From Peribacillus glennii (GTDB taxonomy: Bacteria > Bacillota > Bacilli > Bacillales > DSM-1321), in contig NZ_QVTD01000008.1 in NCBI RefSeq assembly GCF_003429105.1, forward strand, positions 168,869-232,868: a DNA stretch of 64,000 nucleotides, written 5' to 3'. The translations under genes were made by a program, and so were the position numbers. The notes under the pieces are model-generated. The model saw only the letters and a program-made list of their open reading frames with translations, had not been told where the DNA came from and ran no database searches. Positions 8,106-15,964 of this stretch are shown in pieces (position 1 is the stretch's first letter; every line of letters starts with the position of its first letter).

Positions 8106-8912
8106 CTAATACTGCGCTGAGTTATAAGCAGCGGTAATAGTCCGGCTGATTTTTTCTGCAGTTTCAAATAAGAGTGGCAGAAATTCTTCCCGGACCGTGT
8201 TTTCACTAATACGACCGGCGTGGGCGGAACAGTTAATCGCAGCTATTACATTTCCTTCTCCATTTTGGATTGGTACAGCGATGGAACGGAGTCCTTCCTC
8301 GAATTGCTGGTCAACACCGCCCCACCCATTTTCCTGAACGGTTGCTAACACCTTTTTTAATTGTTCTTTATCGGTGATGGTATTGTTTGTAAATTGTTTG
8401 AAGCTTACTTTGTTTAAATAATCTTCAAGTTCGTCCTTTGGTAAAAACGCCAGCAATACATGGCCCATTGATGTGGCATAGGCGGGCAGGCGGGATCCGA
8501 CTTCGAGATTGATCGTCATGATCCTTTTTGTATGAACACGAGCGACATATAAAATATCGGTACCATCCAGTATCGAAATAGAGCAGGATTCACCCGTTTT
8601 TGCGACAAATTCCCTCATGATCGGTTGGGCAATGTTCCATATGTTTTTGGAGGAGATATATGCATAGCCCAACGTAAGAGCGCGAGCTGCCAGTGAGAAA
8701 CGGCCATTGTTTGATTCTACGAAGCCCAAGTATTCGAGTGTGAGCAGTATTCTTCTTGCAGTCGGTCTGCTAAGCCCGGTAATCTTAGCTGCTTCACTTA
8801 TAGTGAGCGAAGGTGTTTCCTGTGAAAAAGCCTGAATCACTTTGAGTCCGCGGTCAAGGGATTGAATATAATCACCAGACTGTTCGAAAATGTCGGAATT
8901 TTTTATTGACAA
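8106..8912 (-). CDS. IclR-family regulator of the catechol branch
   Basis: This 268-residue protein has a winged helix-turn-helix at about 15-75 (RGLKVIQAFSQETPSLTISE, then GLSRPTARRILLTLEYLGFV) and the IclR effector domain at about 90-265, with the GVDQQFEEGLRSIAVPI signature. IclR proteins of this type (PcaU, PcaR, CatR-like) bind intermediates such as muconate, protocatechuate or beta-ketoadipate. The start is TTG at 8912, preceded by AGGGGG at good spacing. It is divergent from catechol dioxygenase with an operator-like palindrome in the 208-bp gap. Its effector cannot be read from the sequence. Confidence 0.88.
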   Translation of the reverse strand: MSIKNSDIFEQSGDYIQSLDRGLKVIQAFSQETPSLTISEAAKITGLSRPTARRILLTLEYLGFVESNNGRFSLAARALTLGYAYISSKNIWNIAQPIMREFVAKTGESCSISILDGTDILYVARVHTKRIMTINLEVGSRLPAYATSMGHVLLAFLPKDELEDYLNKVSFKQFTNNTITDKEQLKKVLATVQENGWGGVDQQFEEGLRSIAVPIQNGEGNVIAAINCSAHAGRISENTVREEFLPLLFETAEKISRTITAAYNSAQY

Positions 8913-8961
8913 AATTAGAACCCCCTATGATAAAATAAAGTTGTGTACGAATACTATAATA

Positions 8962-8980
8962 TTGTACGTATATCGTACAA
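8962..8980. promoter_or_regulatory. Probable IclR operator in the divergent promoter region
   Basis: TTGTACG-TATAT-CGTACAA is a perfect 7-bp-arm palindrome. A related half site, TTGTGTACGAA, lies at 8941-8951, and similar words (GTATACGAAT, TTTTACGTACAA) occur at 10018-10054 ahead of the enol-lactonase operon. A pair of near-identical 14-mers (GCAATCACATAAAC at 8997, GCGATTACATAAGC at 9057) also stands before the dioxygenase. This fits one regulator acting on both catechol units. Confidence 0.65.
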
Positions 8981-9120
8981 CATCTTAAGGGATCTTGCAA
9001 TCACATAAACAGAATGAGGCCTTAATCGCTAACCCTAACTATTCGTTAAAATGTATGCGATTACATAAGCTTATTGTGCCTCAGCAACTATTTTAAACTA
9101 GTAAAAAATAGGAGGAATTG

Positions 9121-9894
9121 ATGATGGTAGAAACTCAAGTAAAGAATCAACGTGTATTGGAAGTGTACGAAAGCTTTGTCAAACACTTGAAAAACTTTTT
9201 GGATGAACAGCAGCTTAACCATGAAGAGTACTCGAATTTCGTGAAATGGGCAGACCGTCTTGGTCGAAGCGGTGAGGTTCCCCTGTTTTTAGATGTGTTC
9301 GTTGAAACCCATGTACTGGAATCCAAGTACAAGGATGCGCCTGGAACTCAGCCATCACTGCTTGGGCCATACTTTGTGGAAGGAACCCAGTTATTGGAAC
9401 AAAAACCATTTGTAATTCCGCAGCGTCCGGATGAAGCGGGAGATAAGCTAATTTTTCGGGGCAATGTTACCTCAGTGGATGGAAAGCCATTAGCCAATAC
9501 AAAGGTTGAATGGTGGCAGGATGATAATGACGGATTGTATTCAAATTTCGACTCCCCTGCACCTGCATTTAACCTTAGAGGCCATTTTTATACAGATGAG
9601 AATGGGGATTTTGAGGTCCATTCCATCGTTCCGATTCCTTATCAGATTCCGACGAATGGGCCGACAGGCGAGTTCGTCCGTGCGGCAGGTTACCACGCGT
9701 ACCGCCCGGCTCATATTCATATGATGTTTATCCAGGAGGGGTATGAAACACTGATTACCCAAGTGTTCTTTGAAGGGGATCAGTGGCTGGAAACTGATGT
9801 AGCGAAGGGTGTCCGTTCTTCGTTATTAACCAAGCTCCATCAAGTTGGTGACCACAAAGAAGCTTCACTGGATTTCGTCCTTCGCCCTTTATAA
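9121..9894 (+). CDS. catA: Catechol 1,2-dioxygenase (intradiol)
   Basis: This 257-residue non-haem Fe(III) enzyme cleaves catechol to cis,cis-muconate. The four iron ligands can be placed: Tyr140 (GLYSNFD), Tyr174 (PYQIPTNGP), His198 and His200 (RPAHIH). Their spacing, 34/24/2, closely follows the 36/24/2 of Pseudomonas CatA. An N-terminal helical dimerisation segment (about 1-90) precedes LLGPYFVEG. The protein is slightly short for the family (280-310). Hydroxyquinol dioxygenase is an alternative, but the pathway context favours catechol. ATG 9121 or 9124 fits AGGAGG at 9110; TTG 9118 is too close. It is monocistronic, with a strong terminator after it. Confidence 0.88.
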   Translation: MMVETQVKNQRVLEVYESFVKHLKNFLDEQQLNHEEYSNFVKWADRLGRSGEVPLFLDVFVETHVLESKYKDAPGTQPSLLGPYFVEGTQLLEQKPFVIPQRPDEAGDKLIFRGNVTSVDGKPLANTKVEWWQDDNDGLYSNFDSPAPAFNLRGHFYTDENGDFEVHSIVPIPYQIPTNGPTGEFVRAAGYHAYRPAHIHMMFIQEGYETLITQVFFEGDQWLETDVAKGVRSSLLTKLHQVGDHKEASLDFVLRPL

Positions 9895-9909
9895 AAAATA
9901 ATATACTAG

Positions 9910-9943
9910 GACCGTCGGGAAATATCCCGATGGTCTTTGTTTT
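9910..9943 (+). terminator. Intrinsic terminator of catA
   Basis: The 11-bp stem GACCGTCGGGA (9910-9920) / TCCCGATGGTC (9925-9935), with one G-T pair, has a 4-nt loop and then TTTGTTTT. Confidence 0.85.
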
Positions 9944-10097
9944 CAGCCATTAAAAACTGGTTGACGATTTATTATGTGAAATATCTCATTTTAATAGATT
10001 AATTTTATTGTAACGTAGTATACGAATAAAGTAACAAGGTAAGTTTTACGTACAAATGGTTGGGTTAGTCATTAACTAAAGCGGGGTGTTATTGTAA

Positions 10098-10937
10098 ATG
10101 GAACTCTGTAAGTTGAGAGTTAATGGTAATGATATTCAAATCGCAGATTATTACGGAACAAAAGGCACTATCATTGCTATTCATGGATTAACAGGTACAC
10201 ATAAAAATATGCATTATTACGCGGAGAAGTTTAAAGGGGACTACCGTATTATTGCGGTCGACCTAAGAGGGCGAGGCAATAGTGCGGAAACAGATAGGGA
10301 AACTTCGATATTCAAACATGCTGAGGATATCATTGCTTTGATAAAGGAACTTCAAATTGAAAATCCGATTTTGTTGGGGCATTCAATGGGTGCTTTTATC
10401 TCCGCTATTATCGCTAGTAAATTAGCTTCTGTTAAAGCAGTGATATTACTCGATGGTGCTGCCAAAATGTCTGATAACCAGCGGGCCATTGTCCAGCCTT
10501 CACTCGGACGTCTCAGCAAGGAATATGAATCCAGGGAGCACTACGTGGCTGAGATTAAAAGCATTTATCATAATTTAGGCATTGTTTGGAATGAAACGCT
10601 CCAGCAAACAGTCGAATATGAGGTGGGGCCTGTCGGTGGCCACTGGGAAAATAAATCTAATGAGGAAAGAATACTTGCAGATTTTAACAGCTTTTATACA
10701 TACAATCCTCAAGAAATCAGCTCACGGATTGAATGTCCTGTTCTGCTTGTTTATGCCAAAGGAAATATCGGGGCAATGCCGCCTCTGTTTAATTTAAGTG
10801 ATTATGAAGAAACACAGGAATATACAAAGCATCTGAAAACCGTTGTGTCAGACTGCAATCATTACACCATGGTATTCGAGAATAGAGACGATATTAATCA
10901 ATATATCGAAACGTTTTTAAGTGAAATTGAAAATTAA
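10098..10937 (+). CDS. Alpha/beta hydrolase, probable 3-oxoadipate enol-lactonase
   Basis: This 279-residue alpha/beta hydrolase has the oxyanion HGLTGTHKN loop near residue 30, the nucleophile elbow GHSMG with Ser96, and a terminal NHYTMVFE histidine. As first gene of an operon with CoA-transferase, muconate cycloisomerase and thiolase, it most likely opens 3-oxoadipate enol-lactone to 3-oxoadipate (CatD/PcaD role). Overall similarity to typical PcaD cannot be scored here, and lactonase function rests on context. The start follows a GGGGTG site. IclR-like half sites stand about 45-80 bp upstream. Confidence 0.75.
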   Translation: MELCKLRVNGNDIQIADYYGTKGTIIAIHGLTGTHKNMHYYAEKFKGDYRIIAVDLRGRGNSAETDRETSIFKHAEDIIALIKELQIENPILLGHSMGAFISAIIASKLASVKAVILLDGAAKMSDNQRAIVQPSLGRLSKEYESREHYVAEIKSIYHNLGIVWNETLQQTVEYEVGPVGGHWENKSNEERILADFNSFYTYNPQEISSRIECPVLLVYAKGNIGAMPPLFNLSDYEETQEYTKHLKTVVSDCNHYTMVFENRDDINQYIETFLSEIEN

Positions 10938-10970
10938 TAGAGTTACAAATGCAGACAACAAGAAAGGTGG

Positions 10971-11702
10971 ATGATGGAAGTGAGTAAGGGATTGGCTTAT
11001 TTTAAAGAAGTTTATGATGAAGTGCCAGGCTGGGTACAGAAAATGCATGATTATAGTCCAGGCGTATTGGATCATTATACGGGAATTCGCAGTGAAATCA
11101 TGCAGGATGGTACTCTCTCCAGAAAAGAAAAAGACGTCCTCATTGCCGTGATGAACGCTGCGAGACTCTATCCACGCAGCATGCTCTACCATACCAAGGG
11201 GGCTATTGATTTTGGCTCAACGATTCCAGAGCTCGCTGAGTATTTTCTGATGTCCTATTTGTACGGGGGAATCTCTTCCCTTAAAGTATCGCTTCAGGCC
11301 CTTTCATACGCCCTTGAACTTAAAGGCACGGCCGTACAGCAACCCGCAACGGAGCCACAGACAATCAATGAGGTGCTGAACATCATGATCGATTGGATGG
11401 GCGATGAAGATAGCAGCTTTGTGAAGGACGCTTTGGAAGTGATCCAGACGAATGATCCTGCCAAGATTGAAAAAAAGCTCCTTTCTGACGGCAACGTATC
11501 AACGAGACTGAAACACCTTAGCATGGTGGGTAACTATATAGCACAGCTAAGGGGGGAAGAAGCGGTTGAATGGATTGAAAAGGCGAGACAGGCTGGAGCA
11601 ACAGAAGCAGATTTGGCAGACATTGGCTATATCTGCATTTTAACAGCAGGAATTCCTTCTTGGTTTGAGCTTAGTGACTCATTAAAACAGGCTGGGCAAT
11701 AA
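10971..11702 (+). CDS. Tandem carboxymuconolactone decarboxylase (CMD/AhpD)-family protein
   Basis: This protein of about 243 residues has two AhpD/CMD-like helical modules. One is around 50-110 (MNAARLYPRSMLYHTKGAID, then ELAEYFLMSYLYGG), the other around 170-240 (VEWIEKARQAGATEADLADI, then a GIPSW end). Neither has the CxxC of peroxidase-type AhpD, so it is not a redox protein. PcaC-type enzymes decarboxylate 4-carboxymuconolactone, but this cluster makes unsubstituted muconolactone and has no catC. It may serve as the missing muconolactone isomerase. The start is ambiguous: ATG 10971, ATG 10974 or GTG 10980, the last being best spaced from AAAGGTGG. Confidence 0.7.
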   Translation: MMEVSKGLAYFKEVYDEVPGWVQKMHDYSPGVLDHYTGIRSEIMQDGTLSRKEKDVLIAVMNAARLYPRSMLYHTKGAIDFGSTIPELAEYFLMSYLYGGISSLKVSLQALSYALELKGTAVQQPATEPQTINEVLNIMIDWMGDEDSSFVKDALEVIQTNDPAKIEKKLLSDGNVSTRLKHLSMVGNYIAQLRGEEAVEWIEKARQAGATEADLADIGYICILTAGIPSWFELSDSLKQAGQ

Positions 11703-11723
11703 TCTTCGAATGGAGGGAAAGGT

Positions 11724-12410
11724 ATGTCTAAAATTAAACAACAAGTTGAAGATGCGTTATTATGCGTGAAATCAGGCCAAACCATCTTAGTTGGGGGCTT
11801 TGGCCTGATTGGCGCCCCGCTAACACTGATTGACGGCCTTACCAAAAAGGATGTTAAGGAACTTACCATTGTTAGCAATAATTTGGGTGAATCAGGTAAG
11901 GGACTGGGAATCCTGCTCAATCAAAATAAAATCAAAAAAGGGATCGGTTCCTATTTTACAAGCAATCGGGATGTTGGTGACAAATACCAAAAAGGTGAAA
12001 TTCAGCTAGAATTGCTCCCGCAAGGAACCTTGGCAGAATCACTGCGGGCAGGCGGCGCTGGACTGGGTGGTTATTACACCACCACTGGAGTGGGAACCAA
12101 TCTGGCAAATGGAAAGGAAGAACGTGATATAGATGGTGTGACCTATCTATTTGAAAAAGCAATACGTGGGGATGTCGCGTTGATCCGTGCCCATAAAGCA
12201 GACCGGTTGGGGAATCTCGTTTACTATAAAACAGCACGCAATTTCAATCCGCTTATGGCAACGGCCGCAAAAACGGTTATAGTCGAGGTTGATGAAATTG
12301 TTGAACCAGGTCAGCTGGACCCTGAAGAAATTGTCACTCCACACCTTTATATCGATTCCATCATTTTGGCTCAACAAATCCTTACAAAGGAAGGAGTGGT
12401 AGCGAGATGA
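11724..12410 (+). CDS. 3-oxoadipate/3-oxoacid CoA-transferase subunit A
   Basis: This 228-residue alpha subunit of a family I CoA-transferase shows the N-terminal GGFGLIGAPLTLIDGL glycine-rich CoA loop, the SNNLGESGKGLG block and an ERDIDGVTYLFEKAI segment. With subunit B it moves CoA from succinyl-CoA to 3-oxoadipate. The start follows TGGAGGG. The stop overlaps the next start (ATGA), indicating translational coupling. An acetoacetate (ScoA) role is the alternative; the operon context favours 3-oxoadipate. Confidence 0.88.
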   Translation: MSKIKQQVEDALLCVKSGQTILVGGFGLIGAPLTLIDGLTKKDVKELTIVSNNLGESGKGLGILLNQNKIKKGIGSYFTSNRDVGDKYQKGEIQLELLPQGTLAESLRAGGAGLGGYYTTTGVGTNLANGKEERDIDGVTYLFEKAIRGDVALIRAHKADRLGNLVYYKTARNFNPLMATAAKTVIVEVDEIVEPGQLDPEEIVTPHLYIDSIILAQQILTKEGVVAR

Positions 12411-13048
12411 GTACACAATTAAGCAAACAGGAATTACAGCATCTTATTGCAAAGCGTGTTGCCAAGGAGCTTAAGGGGCCTTGTACCGTTAATTTGGGAA
12501 TTGGAATTCCGACCCTTGTCGCTGAATATCTGGATGATGACCAGGTCTATCTTCATACAGAGAACGGACTGCTTGGTGTCATGGATGTTGAAGAGGATAA
12601 AATTGACCCCAATCTCGTAAATGCTGGAAAGTTGCCCGTAGGCGAAGCAATCGGTTCATCATTTTTCAATAGTGCGGATTCGTTTGCGATGATTCGCGGA
12701 GGGCATGTGGACGTTGCCATATTGGGAGCCCTTCAGGTAGATGAAAGGGGGATTATTGCCAATTGGGCCGTTCCAGGAAAGAACATTATGGGTGTCGGCG
12801 GTGCGATGGATTTACTGGTGGGGGCCAAAAAGGTGATAGTGACTATGAATCATACTTCTAAGGACGGTCAAAGCAAGATTTTAAAAGAATGTACCTATCC
12901 GATCACTTCAACCCGATCCGTCGATATGATCATTACCGAATTAGCTGTATTCAAGGTTGAGGATAAACAACTAAAGCTGGTTGAACTTATGCCAGGGGCC
13001 AGCATTGAAGAGGTACGGGAGAAAACAGAGGCCAATTTTATCGAGTAG
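12407..13048 (+). CDS. 3-oxoadipate/3-oxoacid CoA-transferase subunit B
   Basis: This 213-residue beta subunit carries the catalytic glutamate, Glu52 in HTENGLLGV, which forms the enzyme-CoA thioester. Other family blocks are NLGIGIPTLVAEYL, FFNSADSFAMIRGGHVDVA, GALQVDERGIIANW and NHTSKDGQSKI. The gene overlaps subunit A by 4 bp. It is complete and normal in length. Confidence 0.9.
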   Translation: MSTQLSKQELQHLIAKRVAKELKGPCTVNLGIGIPTLVAEYLDDDQVYLHTENGLLGVMDVEEDKIDPNLVNAGKLPVGEAIGSSFFNSADSFAMIRGGHVDVAILGALQVDERGIIANWAVPGKNIMGVGGAMDLLVGAKKVIVTMNHTSKDGQSKILKECTYPITSTRSVDMIITELAVFKVEDKQLKLVELMPGASIEEVREKTEANFIE

Positions 13049-13061
13049 GGAGCAGTTGATA

Positions 13062-14174
13062 ATGAAAATCCATTCAGTTGATGTTTTTATAGTAGATTTA
13101 CCAACAGTCCGTCCGCATCAGCTTGCCATGCATACCATTGTCACACAAACAATTGTTGTCGCCCGCTTAAAGGATGACGAGGGGCGTGAAGGCTGGTCAG
13201 AGGTAGCGACGATTGGGGGGGCTTCTTATGGGGAATCGACTCCGGAAGCGATAAAAGTAAATATCGACAGGTACATTACTCCGATTGTGATAGGCAAGGA
13301 GCCGGTTCACTTTGACAAAATCATGTACGAGGTTAGCAAACATGTAAGAGGTAATTATTTTGCCAAAGCATTAATCGAAGCGGCCATTATTGACTTGGCA
13401 GCGAGGGCCAAAGAGGTTCCAGCGTATGAGTTGTTTGGCGGGAAAATTCACTCCTCCTTACCAGTCGCATGGACGCTGGCAAGCGGAGATACAGAAAAGG
13501 ACATTGAAGAAGCAAAAGAATTACTTGGTCAGAGACGCCATAACATTTTCAAGTTGAAGATTGGAAAAGGTGACCCTAATAAAAATGTTGAACATGTTTT
13601 AAAGATTAATAGTGCAGTTGGAAACGAGGCAAGGATTACGGTAGATGTGAATCAGGCATGGGATGAGGATACGGCAAATTACTGCATTGCTGCCTTGCAG
13701 GATGGCGGAATCTCGATGGTAGAACAGCCTCTGCCGACATGGAACCATGAAGGAATGGCACGCCTTACGAGCCGCTTTCGAGTTCCCATTATGGCAGATG
13801 AAGCCGCGAATACAGTTCAGGATGTTTTCCAAATTGCCAAACACCGGGCTGGAAATTCCATTGCATTGAAGGTATGCAAAGCGGGCGGACTGACGCAGAC
13901 AAAAAAAGTAGCTGCCATTGCTGAAGGCTCAGGGCTTGGATTGTATGGAGGCACAATGATTGAATCAAGCCTTGGGACAGCAATTTGCGCCCAGCTTTAT
14001 TCCACACTTCCAGAGCTGAAATTTGGAACAGAGTTATTCGGACCGCTGCTTTTTAAAGACAACCTGACATTGAATAACATTACATACGAGAACTTCGAGA
14101 TCGTCATCCCGGATGGTCCTGGATTCGGCATGGAAGTCGATAAAGAAAAACTAAAGCACTATACAAGGGAATAA
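13062..14174 (+). CDS. catB: Muconate cycloisomerase (mandelate racemase/enolase superfamily)
   Basis: This 370-residue enzyme lactonises cis,cis-muconate to muconolactone using a divalent metal. The catalytic set is complete: Lys164-x-Lys166 (FKLKIG), Asp195 (TVDVNQAW), Glu221 (VEQPLP), Asp246 (MADEAAN) and Lys270 (ALKVCKAGG). Each lies exactly three positions before its counterpart in Pseudomonas putida muconate lactonizing enzyme (167/169/198/224/249/273), which supports the specific call over other superfamily members. The ATG at 13062 has a GGGAG site; the upstream in-frame ATG at 12981 lies inside the CoA-transferase B gene and is rejected. Confidence 0.92.
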   Translation: MKIHSVDVFIVDLPTVRPHQLAMHTIVTQTIVVARLKDDEGREGWSEVATIGGASYGESTPEAIKVNIDRYITPIVIGKEPVHFDKIMYEVSKHVRGNYFAKALIEAAIIDLAARAKEVPAYELFGGKIHSSLPVAWTLASGDTEKDIEEAKELLGQRRHNIFKLKIGKGDPNKNVEHVLKINSAVGNEARITVDVNQAWDEDTANYCIAALQDGGISMVEQPLPTWNHEGMARLTSRFRVPIMADEAANTVQDVFQIAKHRAGNSIALKVCKAGGLTQTKKVAAIAEGSGLGLYGGTMIESSLGTAICAQLYSTLPELKFGTELFGPLLFKDNLTLNNITYENFEIVIPDGPGFGMEVDKEKLKHYTRE

Positions 14175-14198
14175 TGTTTGGATAAGGGAGAGATAAAA

Positions 14199-15392
14199 GT
14201 GAAAAACGTGGTAATTGTCGATTCCGTTCGTACAGCAATTGGCAAGCTTGGCGGCAGCCTGGGAAATGAAACAGCCGATTATCTCGGATCCCATGTCATC
14301 GGTGAATTGCTTCAACGTACTGGATTAAACGCAAATGAAGTGGAAGAAGTGATTTTGGGCCAGGCAAAACAAAGCGCTGATGCGTCTAACTTAGCGAGGG
14401 TTTCCATGCTCCGTGCGGGCATACCGGAAACCGTTCCCGGCTATACCATTCACAGGCAATGCGGCTCAGGCGTTCAGGCAGTTAATTCTGCCGCCCAGCA
14501 AATTCAAGCTGGCATTTCCGATATCATTATTGCTGGGGGAGCGGAATCTATGAGCACCGCTCCATATTACGTAAATGCTGTGCGCTTCGGAACGAAATCG
14601 GGAGATGTGTCTTTGAAGGATCCGAATACGGCCAGCCAGCCAGGTTCCCAGCCGAGGGAAATCTATGGGGAGTTAAATATGGGAACCACGGCAGAAAACG
14701 TGGCAGAAAAATATAAGATTTCGCGTGAGGAACAGGATGAATTTGCCTTAAGAAGCCAGGAAAAAGCCAAAGCTGCCACATCCAAGGGTTACTTTGAAAA
14801 AGAAATCACAGCGTATACATTAAAGTCCAGAAAAGGGAATGTTGAATTCAAAGTTGATGAACATCCACGTGAAACAAACATGGAGAAATTATCAGCATTA
14901 AGACCAGTGTTTAAACAAGGAGGAACGGTGACCGCCGGGAATGCGAGCGGAAGGAATGACGGCGCTGCCGCCTTGCTGGTCATGTCGGAAGATGAAGCAT
15001 TAAAACGAGGATACAAACCAAAAGCACGCATCGTTGCCCAGGCTGCAGCCGGCTGTTCACCTGAGTTGATGGGAATGGGGCCGGTTAATGCAACTTTGAA
15101 GGCATTGAAGCAAGCGAATTTAAAGATAAATGATCTGGATGTTGTAGAATTGAATGAAGCATTTGCTTCACAAGCAATTGCTTGTATCAATGAACTACAC
15201 CTGGATATAAATAAAGTGAATCCTAACGGTGGAGCCATCGCTATGGGACATCCTATTGGTGCAACAGGTGCCATCCTTTTTACAAAACTGGTACATGAGC
15301 TTGAAAGGACCGGAAAAAAATACGGGCTTATTACCTTATGCATCGCAGGTGGAATGGGGATAGCGACCATTATTGAAAATATCCAAGTATAA
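14199..15392 (+). CDS. 3-oxoadipyl-CoA thiolase (acetyl-CoA acyltransferase family)
   Basis: This 397-residue thiolase has the full triad: Cys88 (RQCGSGVQAV), His351 (GHPIGATGA) and Cys381 (LCIAGGMG), plus NEAFASQA. It would cleave 3-oxoadipyl-CoA to succinyl-CoA and acetyl-CoA, the last step of the beta-ketoadipate route. GTG 14199 is preferred because AAGGGAGAG lies 6-7 bp upstream and the thiolase fold begins at once; TTG 14178 precedes that site. Substrate specificity is inferred from the operon; acetoacetyl-CoA thiolase is the alternative. It is the last gene of the unit, followed by a terminator. Confidence 0.85.
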   Translation: MKNVVIVDSVRTAIGKLGGSLGNETADYLGSHVIGELLQRTGLNANEVEEVILGQAKQSADASNLARVSMLRAGIPETVPGYTIHRQCGSGVQAVNSAAQQIQAGISDIIIAGGAESMSTAPYYVNAVRFGTKSGDVSLKDPNTASQPGSQPREIYGELNMGTTAENVAEKYKISREEQDEFALRSQEKAKAATSKGYFEKEITAYTLKSRKGNVEFKVDEHPRETNMEKLSALRPVFKQGGTVTAGNASGRNDGAAALLVMSEDEALKRGYKPKARIVAQAAAGCSPELMGMGPVNATLKALKQANLKINDLDVVELNEAFASQAIACINELHLDINKVNPNGGAIAMGHPIGATGAILFTKLVHELERTGKKYGLITLCIAGGMGIATIIENIQV

Positions 15393-15418
15393 TACAGATG
15401 TATCTACATAAAACGCAG

Positions 15419-15466
15419 AGCAGAAGATTAACACGTTATTTGTGACTTCTGCTTTTTGTTTTTTTA
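15419..15466 (+). terminator. Intrinsic terminator of the beta-ketoadipate operon
   Basis: AGCAGAAG (15419-15426) pairs with CTTCTGCT (15446-15453), followed by TTTTGTTTTTTT. Confidence 0.85.
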
Positions 15467-15469
15467 TTT

Positions 15470-15751
15470 CAGGCCGCATAGTTGCTAAAGGCAGCATAAG
15501 ACGGGTCCATAAACACTTTTAGCCCTGCATTTCCAAACTTGGTTTTAACTATTTTTTGGCTATATCCATTTCGGCTATTTCCGGAATGGTCACCTTCATT
15601 GCTTCTTGTAGCCCAAGTGAATGTCAATTTCAGCTTTAAATACAAGTTGAATGGTACCTTTGGAACAGATCCTTCAACTTTTCCCGAATGTCTTCACCGT
15701 CCGACAATCTTTTGCTAATTCTTTAGCCAGCAAGTTTGTTTCGTTTTGCAT
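15470..15751 (-). pseudogene. IS256-family transposase N-terminal remnant
   Basis: On the minus strand, an ATG at 15751 with AAGGAG upstream starts MQNETNLLAKELAKD. After a frameshift the typical LSDGEDIREKLKDLF segment follows, then EIDIHLGYKK, and after another break GNSRNGYSQKIVKTKFGNAG. This order (LGYEK, GNSRNGY, KT..G) is the N-terminal third of mutator-type transposases. At least two frameshifts are present, and the catalytic part is missing. Its orientation is opposite to the fragment at 176-367, and together they bracket the aromatic gene island. Confidence 0.75.
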
Positions 15752-15945
15752 AAATGACCACTCCTTAATGGCAATTTTAACCATCCGCACAAAACTTCTT
15801 ACATCCTCCTTCTCCCTAACAAGTTCCTTAACATCTTGTTCGTTTTTTCAGGACTGCCTCCCCATATTCCTGCTGGGTAATAATTTCACTCGCAAGCAAC
15901 TGTATAGCCTCAATTTCTGTTGTTCTATTTTGGTGATATGTTGAC
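15752..15945 (-). pseudogene. Decayed reading frame upstream of the transposase remnant
   Basis: On the minus strand a frame reads IEAIQLLASEIITQQEYGEA, breaks at a stop, then continues in a second frame as ELVREKEDVRSFVRMVKIAI into the transposase ribosome binding site. Both pieces look like helical protein, but I do not recognise the family. It is probably part of the same insertion debris. Confidence 0.35.
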
Positions 15946-15964
15946 TTACAGAATACGAAATTCA

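Noticed and set aside
14789..15370. 193-codon minus-strand frame opposite the thiolase gene
   Set aside because: Shadow of the thiolase coding sequence; no start site and no recognisable family.
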